Origin: an uncultured Candidatus Nemicrothrix sp.
Lineage (GTDB): Bacteria; Actinomycetota; Acidimicrobiia; Acidimicrobiales; MedAcidi-G1
Reading direction: 5' to 3'
NCBI GenBank assembly: GCA_913055915.1
Contig: CAJXKL010000007.1
Span: forward strand, 1 to 64,000
Length of the DNA stretch: 64,000 nt
Positions 1 to 7,903 of this stretch are shown here, one piece after another. The notes beneath the pieces are model-generated. The model ran no database searches and was not told the origin of the DNA. It saw only the letters and a program-made list of their open reading frames with translations. A program made the translations under genes and the position numbers. Numbering within the stretch: the stretch's first letter is position 1; each line of letters begins with the position of its first letter.

Positions 1-510
1 CTGGAAGATCGGGTCGAAGTCGACCTGCTCACCGTGGTACTCAGCCTGCTCTGAGGCCCAGATCTCCTTCATGGCCTCGACCCGCTCACGCATCAACCCG
101 AAGCGCCTCTCATGGTCGGTGCCGTGGTTGGCCATCTCCTCAAAGCCCCAACCGGCTCCGATACCGAACAGGAACCTGCCACCCGACAACAGGTCGATAC
201 TCGTCACAAGCTTGGCGAGATGGATCGGGTCTCGCTGGACAACCAGTGCGATACCGGTGGCCAACTTCAGCTCACTCGTCACCATCGCCGCTGCGCTGAG
301 ACACACGAAGGGATCCATGGTGTCGTAGTACATCTGCGGCAGGACGGGCCCACCAGGCCAGGGAGCGGTACGGCCCACCGGAATATGGCTGTGCTCTGCC
401 AACCAGAGCGACTCAAATCCACGCTGCTCGAGGGCTACCGCCAATTCCGCAGGTGGGATCGTGTAGGAACACGGAAAGATGCTCACTCCGAGGTTCATGG
501 TGGATGACAT
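1..510 (-). CDS. LLM-class F420-dependent oxidoreductase (partial)
   Basis: This is the N-terminal 170 residues of a luciferase-like monooxygenase-fold oxidoreductase; the rest lies before base 1. Such enzymes use coenzyme F420 (or FMN) for hydride transfer. Visible family motifs are LAEHSH near residue 38, then the strand ATGIALV, then LSGGRF-FGIGAGW around residues 110-125, followed by the usual RERVEAMKEIW helix. The ATG at 510 is preferred over the internal ATG at 498 because GGAG lies five bases before it. A TAGGGT hexamer at 546-551 on this strand could be its -10. It is divergent from the TetR gene, so that regulator may control it. The F420 versus FMN choice is inferred from the actinobacterial setting. 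Confidence 0.85.
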   Translation of the reverse strand, partial: MSSTMNLGVSIFPCSYTIPPAELAVALEQRGFESLWLAEHSHIPVGRTAPWPGGPVLPQMYYDTMDPFVCLSAAAMVTSELKLATGIALVVQRDPIHLAKLVTSIDLLSGGRFLFGIGAGWGFEEMANHGTDHERRFGLMRERVEAMKEIWASEQAEYHGEQVDFDPIFQ

Positions 511-605
511 GTCAGCTCCGTTGGTCCCGGTTCGTCGAGTGGCCGACCCTAGACCCTGACGCCGGATACGACCTCATTCCTCGACTCAACCAGGGGCATT
601 CCGGC

Positions 606-639
606 TTGACCTATGGATAACAAGCGTTATCATCTGCAG
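606..639 (+). promoter_or_regulatory. Promoter with embedded operator for tetR
   Basis: TTGACC at 606-611 (-35) and TATCAT at 628-633 (-10) are separated by 16 bases. A perfect inverted repeat, GATAAC-aagc-GTTATC, occupies 616-631 between and over them. The first ATG after the -10 (640) is 6 bases downstream, which predicts a leaderless mRNA. A palindrome placed here is the classic position for TetR autorepression. Confidence 0.65.
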
Positions 640-1380
640 ATGGTTGATGTGGGGATCGGGGTTGACCCGTCACAGCGCGTGGTTTTCGACAGCGCGCCTT
701 CCCCTTTGGTCGACGCCCCTTTCGACGCCCCTTCCGGCGAGGAACTGACCGAAGTCCTGTTGCACGCCGCCGCAGAGGTGTTCGCCGAGCAGGGATATGA
801 ACGGGCCGGCGTTGCCGAGATTGCGCGGCGGGCCGGGGTCACCACAGGAGCCATCTACAGCCGCTACACCGGCAAGGCCGAGATGCTGCTGGCCGCCGTG
901 GACCTTCACGTACCCGACGAGATCCAGCAATTGCTCCGGTCGGACCACCCCGGCGAGTCGGCCACAGACGTACTGGCATCGCTCGGAGCCCACCTAGTCG
1001 ACGACCTTCCGAAGGGCTACGGCCTGTTCCTCGAAGCCATCGTTGCTGGTCGACGCGACTCTGAGTTGGCCGCAGCCATCCGCAGACGGGTCGAGGACGA
1101 GGACGCCAGGCTGGCAGAGCTCGTCGACGAGGCCACGACAGACGGAGTCTTTGACCCGGACCTCGACCGGTTCGCAACCGTCCGCCTCGCACATGCCATC
1201 GGCTTTGGAATGACCCTCACCCGCGTAATGGGCCTGGACCTACCCGAGTCCGAAACGTGGACCACGGTCATCGACAGGGTCATCGGAGCCCTCGCGGCAC
1301 CGGCTGACCAGCAAAGTTCGCCCAACGACCAGAGCAGCCCGCCATCGGGCAACCCCCGACACAGAGGAGATACAGAGTGA
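640..1380 (+). CDS. TetR/AcrR-family transcriptional regulator
   Basis: One-component repressor. The N-terminal DNA-binding helix-turn-helix spans about residues 35-83 (AAAEVFAEQGYERAG, then VAEIARRAGVTTGAIYSRY and KAEML), followed by a helical ligand-binding domain to residue 246. An upstream in-frame ATG at 613 would put the operator palindrome inside the coding region, so I take the ATG at 640, which sits 6 bases after a good -10. The stop overlaps the GTG of the diiron protein (GTGA), so the two are co-transcribed and the regulator probably controls that enzyme and perhaps the divergent oxidoreductase. The ligand is unknown. Confidence 0.88.
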   Translation: MVDVGIGVDPSQRVVFDSAPSPLVDAPFDAPSGEELTEVLLHAAAEVFAEQGYERAGVAEIARRAGVTTGAIYSRYTGKAEMLLAAVDLHVPDEIQQLLRSDHPGESATDVLASLGAHLVDDLPKGYGLFLEAIVAGRRDSELAAAIRRRVEDEDARLAELVDEATTDGVFDPDLDRFATVRLAHAIGFGMTLTRVMGLDLPESETWTTVIDRVIGALAAPADQQSSPNDQSSPPSGNPRHRGDTE

Positions 1381-2543
1381 CAACGACAGAGAACGCGCCC
1401 ACGACGGAGAACGGCCTCAGCCGGGCCTTCGACCTTGAGGCCTATGCCAACGACCCCGACCGCATTGCCGAGTACTCGGTCTGGAACCAGGACGTGACCA
1501 GCGTCATCCACACCGTCGAGGACAACGCTGACGCCATCTTCACCTGGAACTACGACAAGGGCGAGAGGGCGGCACTCGACAAGCTCTACGAGAAGGCCAA
1601 GACATCACAGTGGAACGGCCAGACCGACCTGGACTGGTCCATCGACGTGGACCCGTACAAGACCCTCGCCCCCGCAGACCCCCTCGAGGTGCAGTACTTC
1701 GCGGAGAATCCGGAGTCGCCTCTCCACAAGTTCAACGACGACGAGTGGGCGGAGGTCGGTGTCGAGTCGCTCAACTGGAGCCTGGCCCAGTTCATGCACG
1801 GTGAGCAGGGAGCCCTGCTCTGCACCGCCAAGATCGTCGAGACGGTTCCCTGGATAGATGCCAAGTACTACGCCGCGACCCAGGTGGTCGACGAGGCCCG
1901 CCACGTCGAGGTGTTCGCCCAGTACCTGGACACCAAGCTGGACGGCATCAAGTACCCCTGTAACACCCACCTGGGCCTTCTGCTCGACGACATCCTCAAT
2001 GACAGCCGTTGGGACATGACCTACCTAGGTATGCAGATAATGGTCGAGGGCCTTGCACTGGCGGCGTTCGGCTTCATGCACCAGACCATCGAGGAACCGC
2101 TCCTAAAGAAACTGCTCCGATACGTAATGAGCGACGAGGCCCGGCACGTGGCCTTTGGGGTGATCAGCCTCCAGGAGGTCTACCAGCAGCTGACGGGCGC
2201 CGAGCTCCGGGACCGCCAGGAGTTCGCCTTCGAGGCAGCCCTGCGAATGCGCGACCGCTTCATGCGACAGGAGATGTGGGAGCGCTTCGGCGTAGACGTC
2301 AAGGAGATGGTCAGGTTCCAGCTCGGCATGCCGGACGAGCTCCGGGTCTTCCAACGGCTGCTGTTCTCAAAGATCGTCCCCAACTGCAAGAAGCTGGGGT
2401 TGCTGGACGCCGGCGACGGCTGGCTGCGGGACCGCTTCACCGACATCGGCGTAATCGAGTTCGAAGACTGGGTTGACACGGGTGAGGAGTACGCCGACCT
2501 GGACGAGGTTGCAAAGGACAGAGAGGCGGCTGCTGCAAACTAG
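1377..2543 (+). CDS. Ferritin-like diiron (R2/AurF-like) oxygenase
   Basis: A 388-residue soluble protein with a ferritin-like four-helix di-iron site. The likely metal ligands are E143 (HGEQGA), E173/H176 (DEARH), E224 (VEGLALAAF) and E254/H257 (a second DEARH). Two DEARH repeats separated by about 80 residues are typical of ribonucleotide-reductase R2-like and AurF-type oxygenases. The start is GTG at 1377, overlapping the tetR stop, with AGAGGAG 7 bases upstream. Operon pairing with a TetR gene suggests a substrate-inducible oxygenase or hydroxylase of a lipid or aromatic compound. The true substrate cannot be read from sequence. Confidence 0.8.
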   Translation: MTTTENAPTTENGLSRAFDLEAYANDPDRIAEYSVWNQDVTSVIHTVEDNADAIFTWNYDKGERAALDKLYEKAKTSQWNGQTDLDWSIDVDPYKTLAPADPLEVQYFAENPESPLHKFNDDEWAEVGVESLNWSLAQFMHGEQGALLCTAKIVETVPWIDAKYYAATQVVDEARHVEVFAQYLDTKLDGIKYPCNTHLGLLLDDILNDSRWDMTYLGMQIMVEGLALAAFGFMHQTIEEPLLKKLLRYVMSDEARHVAFGVISLQEVYQQLTGAELRDRQEFAFEAALRMRDRFMRQEMWERFGVDVKEMVRFQLGMPDELRVFQRLLFSKIVPNCKKLGLLDAGDGWLRDRFTDIGVIEFEDWVDTGEEYADLDEVAKDREAAAAN

Positions 2544-2574
2544 GCAGAGATGCCAGAGAGGTGGCTGCTGCCAA

Positions 2575-2868
2575 CTAGTCGGCGGCCTGCAGGTGGTGTC
2601 TGATTACCTCGTCGATCACAAACCTCAGGAACTTCTCGGAGAACACCGGGTCGATTCCGGCGGCCTCAGCCATTGCACGCATACGGTCGACCTGCGCAGC
2701 CTCCCGCTCGGGATCAGCTGGCGGCAGGCCGACCTCGGCTTTGTAGGCACCTACCTGGCGGGTGACCCTGAAGCGTTCAGCCAGAAGGTGGATCATGGCT
2801 GCGTCGATGTTGTCGATGCTGGCCCGGTACTCGGCCAGCAACTGATCCTCGCCTGAACTGCCTGCCAT
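2575..2868 (-). CDS. Chorismate mutase, AroQ type (monofunctional)
   Basis: A 97-residue all-helical protein. It should convert chorismate to prephenate in phenylalanine/tyrosine synthesis. Recognisable AroQ features are the helix LAEYRASIDNIDAAMIHLLAER followed by R and the QVGAYKAE segment, then DPEREAAQVDRM and a C-terminal FVIDEVIRHH helix. The long ORF could start upstream at 3003, but the ATG at 2868 is chosen because GAGGAA stands 7 bases before it and the extra residues are not conserved-looking. It is divergent from the acyl-CoA synthetase gene and convergent with the diiron gene. Confidence 0.85.
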   Translation of the reverse strand: MAGSSGEDQLLAEYRASIDNIDAAMIHLLAERFRVTRQVGAYKAEVGLPPADPEREAAQVDRMRAMAEAAGIDPVFSEKFLRFVIDEVIRHHLQAAD

Positions 2869-2990
2869 GTCGTGTTCCTCTCGTGGAGACTCCAGCAGCG
2901 TAGGCGCTCCAGCCCATGCTCTAGCACTGGTTTCGACCCGACCATCGGCTACTAGTCTCTCCTGACCAGTCGTAACCGGAAGGGCAACCA

Positions 2991-4559
2991 ATGGAGATCC
3001 CACTCACCGTCGCCGACCACCTGCGGCGTGCCGGGCTCGTCTACGGCGATCGCGTCGCAATAGTCGACGAGCCGGAGCAACCCGCATCACCGCTGACCGA
3101 CCTCACATACCGACGCACCGCCGACCTGGCCCGTTCAATGGCCGTCGGGCTGGACGATCTGGGCCTGGAACTCGGCGCCCGGGTAGCAATGGTCTCCCAC
3201 AATGCTGCCCGCCTGCTCGTGTTCCTCTACGGAACGAGTGCCTTTGGCAGGGTGGGAGTTCCAATCAACTTCAGGCTGAACCGCGAAGAGGTGCAGTTCA
3301 TAGTCGACCACTCCGGCGCCGAGGTCCTGATCATGGACCCAGAGCTCGAGGCAGACCTGGGCGACATCGCGGTGAAGCACCGACTTCTGGCCGGCGAGGA
3401 GTCCGACGCTCTCTTCACCCGGGGCATGAACGAGGGTGCCGAGCCCCGCCCATGGACACCCGACGAGGGTGCAACGGCAACCATCAACTACACCAGCGGC
3501 ACGACAGCCCGCCCCAAGGGCGTGGAGATGACCCACCGGAACCTCTGGCTGAATGCAGCCGTGTTCGGATGGCACACCGGCGTCAACGACCGCGACGTCT
3601 ACCTCCACACCCTGCCGATGTTCCACTGCAACGGCTGGGGGATGCCGTATGCGGTAACGGCCATGGGTGGCCAGCACATCGTCCTGCGCAAGGTCGACGG
3701 CCCCGAGATACTGCGCCGAATCGATCACCACGGCGTAACGCTCCTGTGCGGGGCTCCGGCCGTGATCTCCGCAGTCCTCGATGCGGCAGCCGACTGGGAC
3801 GGGCCGATTCCAGGCTCGGGCACAATGCGGACCGTCGTCGCCGGCGCACCACCACCCACCAGGACCATCGAGAGGGTTGAGACCGAACTTGGCTGGGAGT
3901 TCATCCAGATCTACGGCCTCACCGAAACTGCTCCCCTCCTGACCATAAACAGGAACCGCTCCGAGTGGGACCACCTGAATGCCGGTGAACGGGCGTCAAT
4001 GCTGTCCCGGGCCGGAGCCCCGGCGCTCGGCGTGAGCATCGACACGGCACCCGATGGTGAGCTCCTTACCTGCACGAACCACGTGCTCAAGAGCTACTGG
4101 GACCAACCCGAGGAGACCGCCGCAGCCCTGGCAGATGGCTGGTTCCACACCGGAGACGGTGCGGTCATCGGTGACGACAACTACGTCACGATCACCGACC
4201 GTAAGAAGGACGTGATCATCTCGGGTGGCGAAAACGTGTCGTCCATTGAGGTAGAGGACTGTCTCTTCTCCCATCCGGCGGTCGCCGAGGTGGCCGTCAT
4301 CGGTGTTCCTGACGAAAGATGGGGAGAGACCATCAAGGCCCTGGTCGTCCTGGGCGGTGCAGGGGATCCCGGGGAACAGGGCGCCGACATCCCAGGTGAA
4401 CAGGACCTGATCCACCACTGTCGCGACAGGTTGGCACACTTCAAGTGCCCGACATCGGTCGAGTTCCGCGACGAGTTGGCGCGCACTGCCACGGGAAAGC
4501 TCCAGAAGTTCAAGCTCCGTGCCCCCTACTGGGAGGGCATGCAGAAGCAGGTGAACTAG
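2991..4559 (+). CDS. Long/medium-chain acyl-CoA synthetase (AMP-forming)
   Basis: ANL-superfamily ligase of 522 residues that adenylates a carboxylic acid and transfers it to CoA. All signature motifs are visible: P-loop YTSGTTARPKGVEMTH near residue 165, QIYGLTETAPL in the core, GWFHTGD, TDRKKDVIISGGENV with the adenylate-contacting residues, and the C-terminal catalytic lysine context TATGKLQKF. GGAAGGG precedes the ATG by 8 bases. The family includes fatty-acyl, crotonobetaine and aryl acid ligases; the short LPMFHCNGWG segment resembles fatty-acyl/methylmercaptopropionate-type synthetases, but substrate is not determinable. It sits 36 bases from the next gene. Confidence 0.92.
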   Translation: MEIPLTVADHLRRAGLVYGDRVAIVDEPEQPASPLTDLTYRRTADLARSMAVGLDDLGLELGARVAMVSHNAARLLVFLYGTSAFGRVGVPINFRLNREEVQFIVDHSGAEVLIMDPELEADLGDIAVKHRLLAGEESDALFTRGMNEGAEPRPWTPDEGATATINYTSGTTARPKGVEMTHRNLWLNAAVFGWHTGVNDRDVYLHTLPMFHCNGWGMPYAVTAMGGQHIVLRKVDGPEILRRIDHHGVTLLCGAPAVISAVLDAAADWDGPIPGSGTMRTVVAGAPPPTRTIERVETELGWEFIQIYGLTETAPLLTINRNRSEWDHLNAGERASMLSRAGAPALGVSIDTAPDGELLTCTNHVLKSYWDQPEETAAALADGWFHTGDGAVIGDDNYVTITDRKKDVIISGGENVSSIEVEDCLFSHPAVAEVAVIGVPDERWGETIKALVVLGGAGDPGEQGADIPGEQDLIHHCRDRLAHFKCPTSVEFRDELARTATGKLQKFKLRAPYWEGMQKQVN

Positions 4560-4595
4560 GAGTGCCAGATCGGCCGATGGGAGGACCGTGAGGGT

Positions 4596-5249
4596 GTGAA
4601 ACAAAGAGAACCGGAGCAGGCCGTGCCAACAGGGCGTGAGCGACTGGCCATGTGGGCCGTAAAGGCTGCACTCGCAGCCTGCCTCCTTGTCGGCCTCCTA
4701 TTTCCCGAGATCCCGGGGGTGGCGGGAAAGGGATGGCCCGAGCGGGCCGTCGGCTATCCGCTGTCGGCGCTCATCGTCCCCATGGTCTGGTGGATGACGC
4801 GTGGCCGCCGGCATCCCGACACCGCCTCAACGGACACAGCCTCGCCGTCCACCTACCCGTTCCTCGGTGACGCCCTGCTCGTGACCCCGTTCGTCCTGGA
4901 CCTGGCCGGCAACCTCGTGAACCTCTACGACACATTCGAACGGTTTGACGACATCCTCCACTTCGTGAACTGGACGTTCCTGGTGGCCGCCATGGTCCTG
5001 TTCCTGAGGTCGGCCCGGCTCGCCCGCTGGAACCTCGTGCTCCTCGGGTCCGGTTTCGGTGCACTGGCAATCGTTGCGTGGGAGGGGGTTGAGTGGATCA
5101 TCCAGGAGATGGGCACCACGGGCCTGCAACTCACCTACGACGACACCATCGGCGATCTGGTGCTCTCCTCGTCAGGCGGGGTTATCGGAGCGGCTCTGGC
5201 TGCGGTGGCCCTGACCCGCGGTGGATCTCCCGACCAGCTCTCAAGCTGA
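4596..5249 (+). CDS. YjdF/DUF2238-like integral membrane protein
   Basis: A 217-residue protein with about five or six transmembrane segments (roughly residues 18-37, 52-68, 87-104, 118-140, 146-168, 190-208). Conserved-looking charged signatures inside the membrane region are DDILHFVNW, WEGVEWIIQ and YDDTIGDLVLSSSGGVIGA. These resemble the LHF, E..EW and YxDTxxDL motifs of the DUF2238/YjdF family of unknown function. The start is GTG at 4596 with GGGAGGACC about 10 bases upstream. It follows the acyl-CoA synthetase by 36 bases and may be co-transcribed. Confidence 0.65.
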   Translation: MKQREPEQAVPTGRERLAMWAVKAALAACLLVGLLFPEIPGVAGKGWPERAVGYPLSALIVPMVWWMTRGRRHPDTASTDTASPSTYPFLGDALLVTPFVLDLAGNLVNLYDTFERFDDILHFVNWTFLVAAMVLFLRSARLARWNLVLLGSGFGALAIVAWEGVEWIIQEMGTTGLQLTYDDTIGDLVLSSSGGVIGAALAAVALTRGGSPDQLSS

Positions 5250-5257
5250 CCTTCCGA

Positions 5258-6292
5258 CTAGGTCCCCAACTCCGCGAGCGGCACACCCTCGAAGAACCTT
5301 CTGGGGTTCTCGACCACAAGCATGTCGACCTGCTCGTCGGTCACGCCATGGTCGTGCAGCATCGGCACGATCTCACGATCGAAGCGGGTGGGATCGAACA
5401 GGTCGGCAAGACGTCCAGCTGCTGCGGCGGGAAACGGTTCGCCCCTCCAGCACCAGACCGAGTCGTGGCTTACAACCAGCCGGTCACCGGCCCCGCGCCC
5501 CAGCAGGCGCACCAGCGAGGCCACCCTGTCGACATCTGGCATGAGCGTTCCGATGCCGAACCTGTCAAAGCCCAGGTAGCTGCCACCGGCCGCAATCCCC
5601 ATGTGGTAACCGGTATCGGTACTGCCGCACGAGTGCCCGATGATCACCCGGTTCGCCGGGACCCCTGCGGCAGTGAGCAGTTCCTGTTGGAGCCCCCCCA
5701 TCGTTCCCCGGTCGGTGTGTGTGGTCACCGGAGCGCCGGTCGCAACCGCCGCTTCCGCCGCCGCATTGAACACCGTCCTCTCGTAGTCGGTCATCGCCCC
5801 CGGCCCGGTCGCACACTTGATGATGCCGGGCCGTACGCCGGTGCTGCCGACACCGTCGGTCAACTCGGAGATGAACTGGTCGGCCATGACAGCGCCAACG
5901 TCCTCGAACTGGGCCTTGAAGTGCCAGTATGCGCTACCCCCCTCCTCTTCCTTGTAGAGGCCGGTGGCGCAGACGATGTTGAAACCCGTCGCCTCGGCCA
6001 CCTCGACCATCAACTCCACATCTCGCCCCAGGTCGGAAGGGCATGGGTCGAGCATCGAGGAGTACCCCAGATCCTGGAGTTGGCTGATGCGCTCCGTACA
6101 GACGTCCACCATCTCGGCCCTGTCGGGACCCGGCCGGCTTGAATGGGCCTCGAAACCCGCATAACCGATGCTGAGGTGCTCATGCATGAGCGTCCGCCCC
6201 AGGTCGGCGGTCGAGATGGGGCCCGTGACCGTCTGGACGGTGTGGCCCGGCGAATCTCCCTCCGGTGAAGCAGAACCTGCGTCGGCTGGCAT
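5258..6292 (-). CDS. Phosphotriesterase-family metal-dependent hydrolase
   Basis: Amidohydrolase-superfamily TIM barrel of 344 residues. The binuclear-metal ligands can be placed: H37 and H39 (LMHEHL), K159 (IIKCAT, the carbamylated lysine), H192 (TTHTDRG), H220 (IIGHSCG) and D277 (SHDSVW). Members hydrolyse phosphotriesters or lactones, including acyl-homoserine-lactone-type and other lactones. Neighbours are metabolic and unrelated. The ORF is open further upstream to 6373, but the first 27 residues there are low quality and the ATG at 6292 has GGAG ahead, so it is preferred. Convergent with the YjdF-like gene, separated by 8 bases. Confidence 0.88.
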   Translation of the reverse strand: MPADAGSASPEGDSPGHTVQTVTGPISTADLGRTLMHEHLSIGYAGFEAHSSRPGPDRAEMVDVCTERISQLQDLGYSSMLDPCPSDLGRDVELMVEVAEATGFNIVCATGLYKEEEGGSAYWHFKAQFEDVGAVMADQFISELTDGVGSTGVRPGIIKCATGPGAMTDYERTVFNAAAEAAVATGAPVTTHTDRGTMGGLQQELLTAAGVPANRVIIGHSCGSTDTGYHMGIAAGGSYLGFDRFGIGTLMPDVDRVASLVRLLGRGAGDRLVVSHDSVWCWRGEPFPAAAAGRLADLFDPTRFDREIVPMLHDHGVTDEQVDMLVVENPRRFFEGVPLAELGT

Positions 6293-6536
6293 GGCTCCAT
6301 GCTCCCACAGCGGCCGCACCGGACCGTTCTCCTGGAATATGTGGAAAACCCACCGCATGGAAGGGTTGTTCACCTCACTCCCACCCCCCCCTCAGCGGGT
6401 TGCCACTGTGAAGGCTGGCATCTAGCGTGGGTGCGCTGCCCAACGATGGGCGGCCATCCACGTACCTCGTCCCCATGGATCGGGCTGCACGGATGATCAA
6501 TCAGGTTGAATCGAAAAATGAATCGGAGGGGTTTAT

Positions 6537-7655
6537 ATGCAGAAGAGCAAGTTCGTAAGGCTGCTTGCACTGTTCCTGTCGATTGGTGTCATCGCCGCCG
6601 CATGCGGTAGCGACGACAGCGACGACACACCGGCTGCACCGGCCACAACGGCTGCACCGGCCACAACGGCCGCAGAGGTCGAGGTTGTGCAGGGCGGGAG
6701 CCTGCTCGACGCCGTCCAGGCACGTGGCACGCTCAATTGTGGTGTAAGCGGTAGCGCTGTGGCGTTCTCAGAAACCCAGGCCGACGGTTCGGTCACCGGT
6801 TTCGACGCCGACTACTGCCGTGCAGTGGCAGCAGCCGTCCTCGGTGACGCCAACGCCGTCATGTTCATGGCGTTGACAGCAGCAGAACGTTTCACGGCAG
6901 TTCAGACTGGCGACGTCGACGTGCTCATGCGCAACTCGACCTGGACCCAGAGCCGTGACACCGACGTGGGCATGGACTTCGGTCCCACGACCTACTACGA
7001 CGGCCAGCAGTTGATGGGCCGTGTCTCCGACGGGTTCTCCGGTACCTCAGGTATCGCCGACCTCGAAGGCGCAGTCGTGTGCACCAACGCTGGTACCACA
7101 ACCGAGAAGAACATCGCAGAGGCGACCGAACTGGCTGGCGTGAACATCACGCTCAACTCGTTCGAGACCGGTGACGAGGTCTGGCAGCAGTTCCTCGACG
7201 GCGCATGTGACATCTCCACCACCGATGGTTCCGCTCTGGTAGGCCGCAAAGTCAAGCAGCAGCCTGCCAACGAAGAGTGGGTCATCTTCCCGCCGACGCC
7301 CATCTCCAAGGAGCCCCTCGGCCCGGTTTACGGCCAGAACGACTCCGCATGGGCTGACGCCGTCAACTGGACCGTGTACGCCACGATCATCGCCGACGAG
7401 TACGGCGTCAACCAGGCAAACGTCGACAACTGGCTCAGCGAGCCGGGCGAGGTCGGCCGCCTCCTGGGTGGTGACGGTGAGTTGCAGACCACAATGGGGC
7501 TGAGCGCAGATGCGTTCTACAACGTCATCAAGCAGGTCGGCAACTACAGCGACATCTACAACTCCAACCTGAACCCCGTGGGCCTCGTCCGCGAGGGTTC
7601 AGCTAACGCCAACTGGAAGGAAGGCGGCCTCATCTACTCACCGCCTGCACGCTAA
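6537..7655 (+). CDS. aapJ: General L-amino acid ABC transporter, substrate-binding lipoprotein
   Basis: Extracytoplasmic binding protein of 372 residues for polar amino acids. A lipoprotein signal ends in the lipobox IAAAC with Cys23, followed by an acidic linker and a low-complexity AAPATT repeat before the SBP_bac_3 fold (LNCGVSGS, FDADYCRAVAAAVLGD, FMALTAAERFTAVQTGDVDVLMRNSTWT). The segment TADERF/RNSTWT-type is characteristic of AapJ/BztA/YhdW proteins. GGAGG precedes the ATG. It is the first gene of aapJQMP and is followed by two strong hairpins that should lift its mRNA level above that of the permease genes. Confidence 0.93.
   Translation: MQKSKFVRLLALFLSIGVIAAACGSDDSDDTPAAPATTAAPATTAAEVEVVQGGSLLDAVQARGTLNCGVSGSAVAFSETQADGSVTGFDADYCRAVAAAVLGDANAVMFMALTAAERFTAVQTGDVDVLMRNSTWTQSRDTDVGMDFGPTTYYDGQQLMGRVSDGFSGTSGIADLEGAVVCTNAGTTTEKNIAEATELAGVNITLNSFETGDEVWQQFLDGACDISTTDGSALVGRKVKQQPANEEWVIFPPTPISKEPLGPVYGQNDSAWADAVNWTVYATIIADEYGVNQANVDNWLSEPGEVGRLLGGDGELQTTMGLSADAFYNVIKQVGNYSDIYNSNLNPVGLVREGSANANWKEGGLIYSPPAR
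6632..6667 (+). repeat. Two perfect 18-bp tandem repeats in aapJ
   Basis: GGCTGCACCGGCCACAAC occurs at 6632-6649 and again at 6650-6667, encoding the AAPATT hexapeptide twice (plus a partial third AA). It lies in the linker between the lipidated cysteine and the binding domain, where length changes are tolerated. Confidence 0.9.
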
Positions 7656-7676
7656 GCGAGCAGTTGGGAAGTTAGA

Positions 7677-7701
7677 TGGGTAACCAGGCAACAGTTACCC
7701 A
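7677..7701 (+). terminator. Stem-loop 1 downstream of aapJ
   Basis: Perfect 8-bp inverted repeat TGGGTAAC (7677-7684) / GTTACCCA (7694-7701) with a 9-base loop, starting 21 bases after the aapJ stop codon. No T-run follows, so RNA stabilisation or attenuation is as likely as termination. Confidence 0.6.
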
Positions 7702-7726
7702 GTAGCAGTTACCTGAGATACGCGTG

Positions 7727-7775
7727 AAGGTCCCGCTGTCCGGGGGTGCATGGCACCTCCTGACAGCGGGACCTT
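7727..7775 (+). terminator. Long stem-loop 2 between aapJ and aapQ
   Basis: Left arm 7727-7740 (AAGGTCCCGCTGTC) pairs perfectly over 14 bp with 7762-7775. The 21-base loop itself contains a second hairpin (GGGGTGC ATG GCACCTC). No uridine tract follows. In the middle of an ABC operon this is best read as a partial terminator or 3'-end protector that keeps binding-protein mRNA in excess. Confidence 0.75.
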
Positions 7776-7903
7776 CCGCATACCGGGCCAGTTGCCCGCC
7801 CTGCGGCACAATTCCGGAAGAGCCGGCGCCGTGCATGTAGTTTCCAGCCAGTTCTGATCAGCAACCCGAACTCTCGCCCAGAAACCACTACCTTCCGAGA
7901 AAC

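Noticed and set aside
613-639. ATG at 613 as the TetR start
   Set aside because: It would place the -10 and operator inside the coding sequence, has no ribosome-binding site, and adds nine residues without family support.
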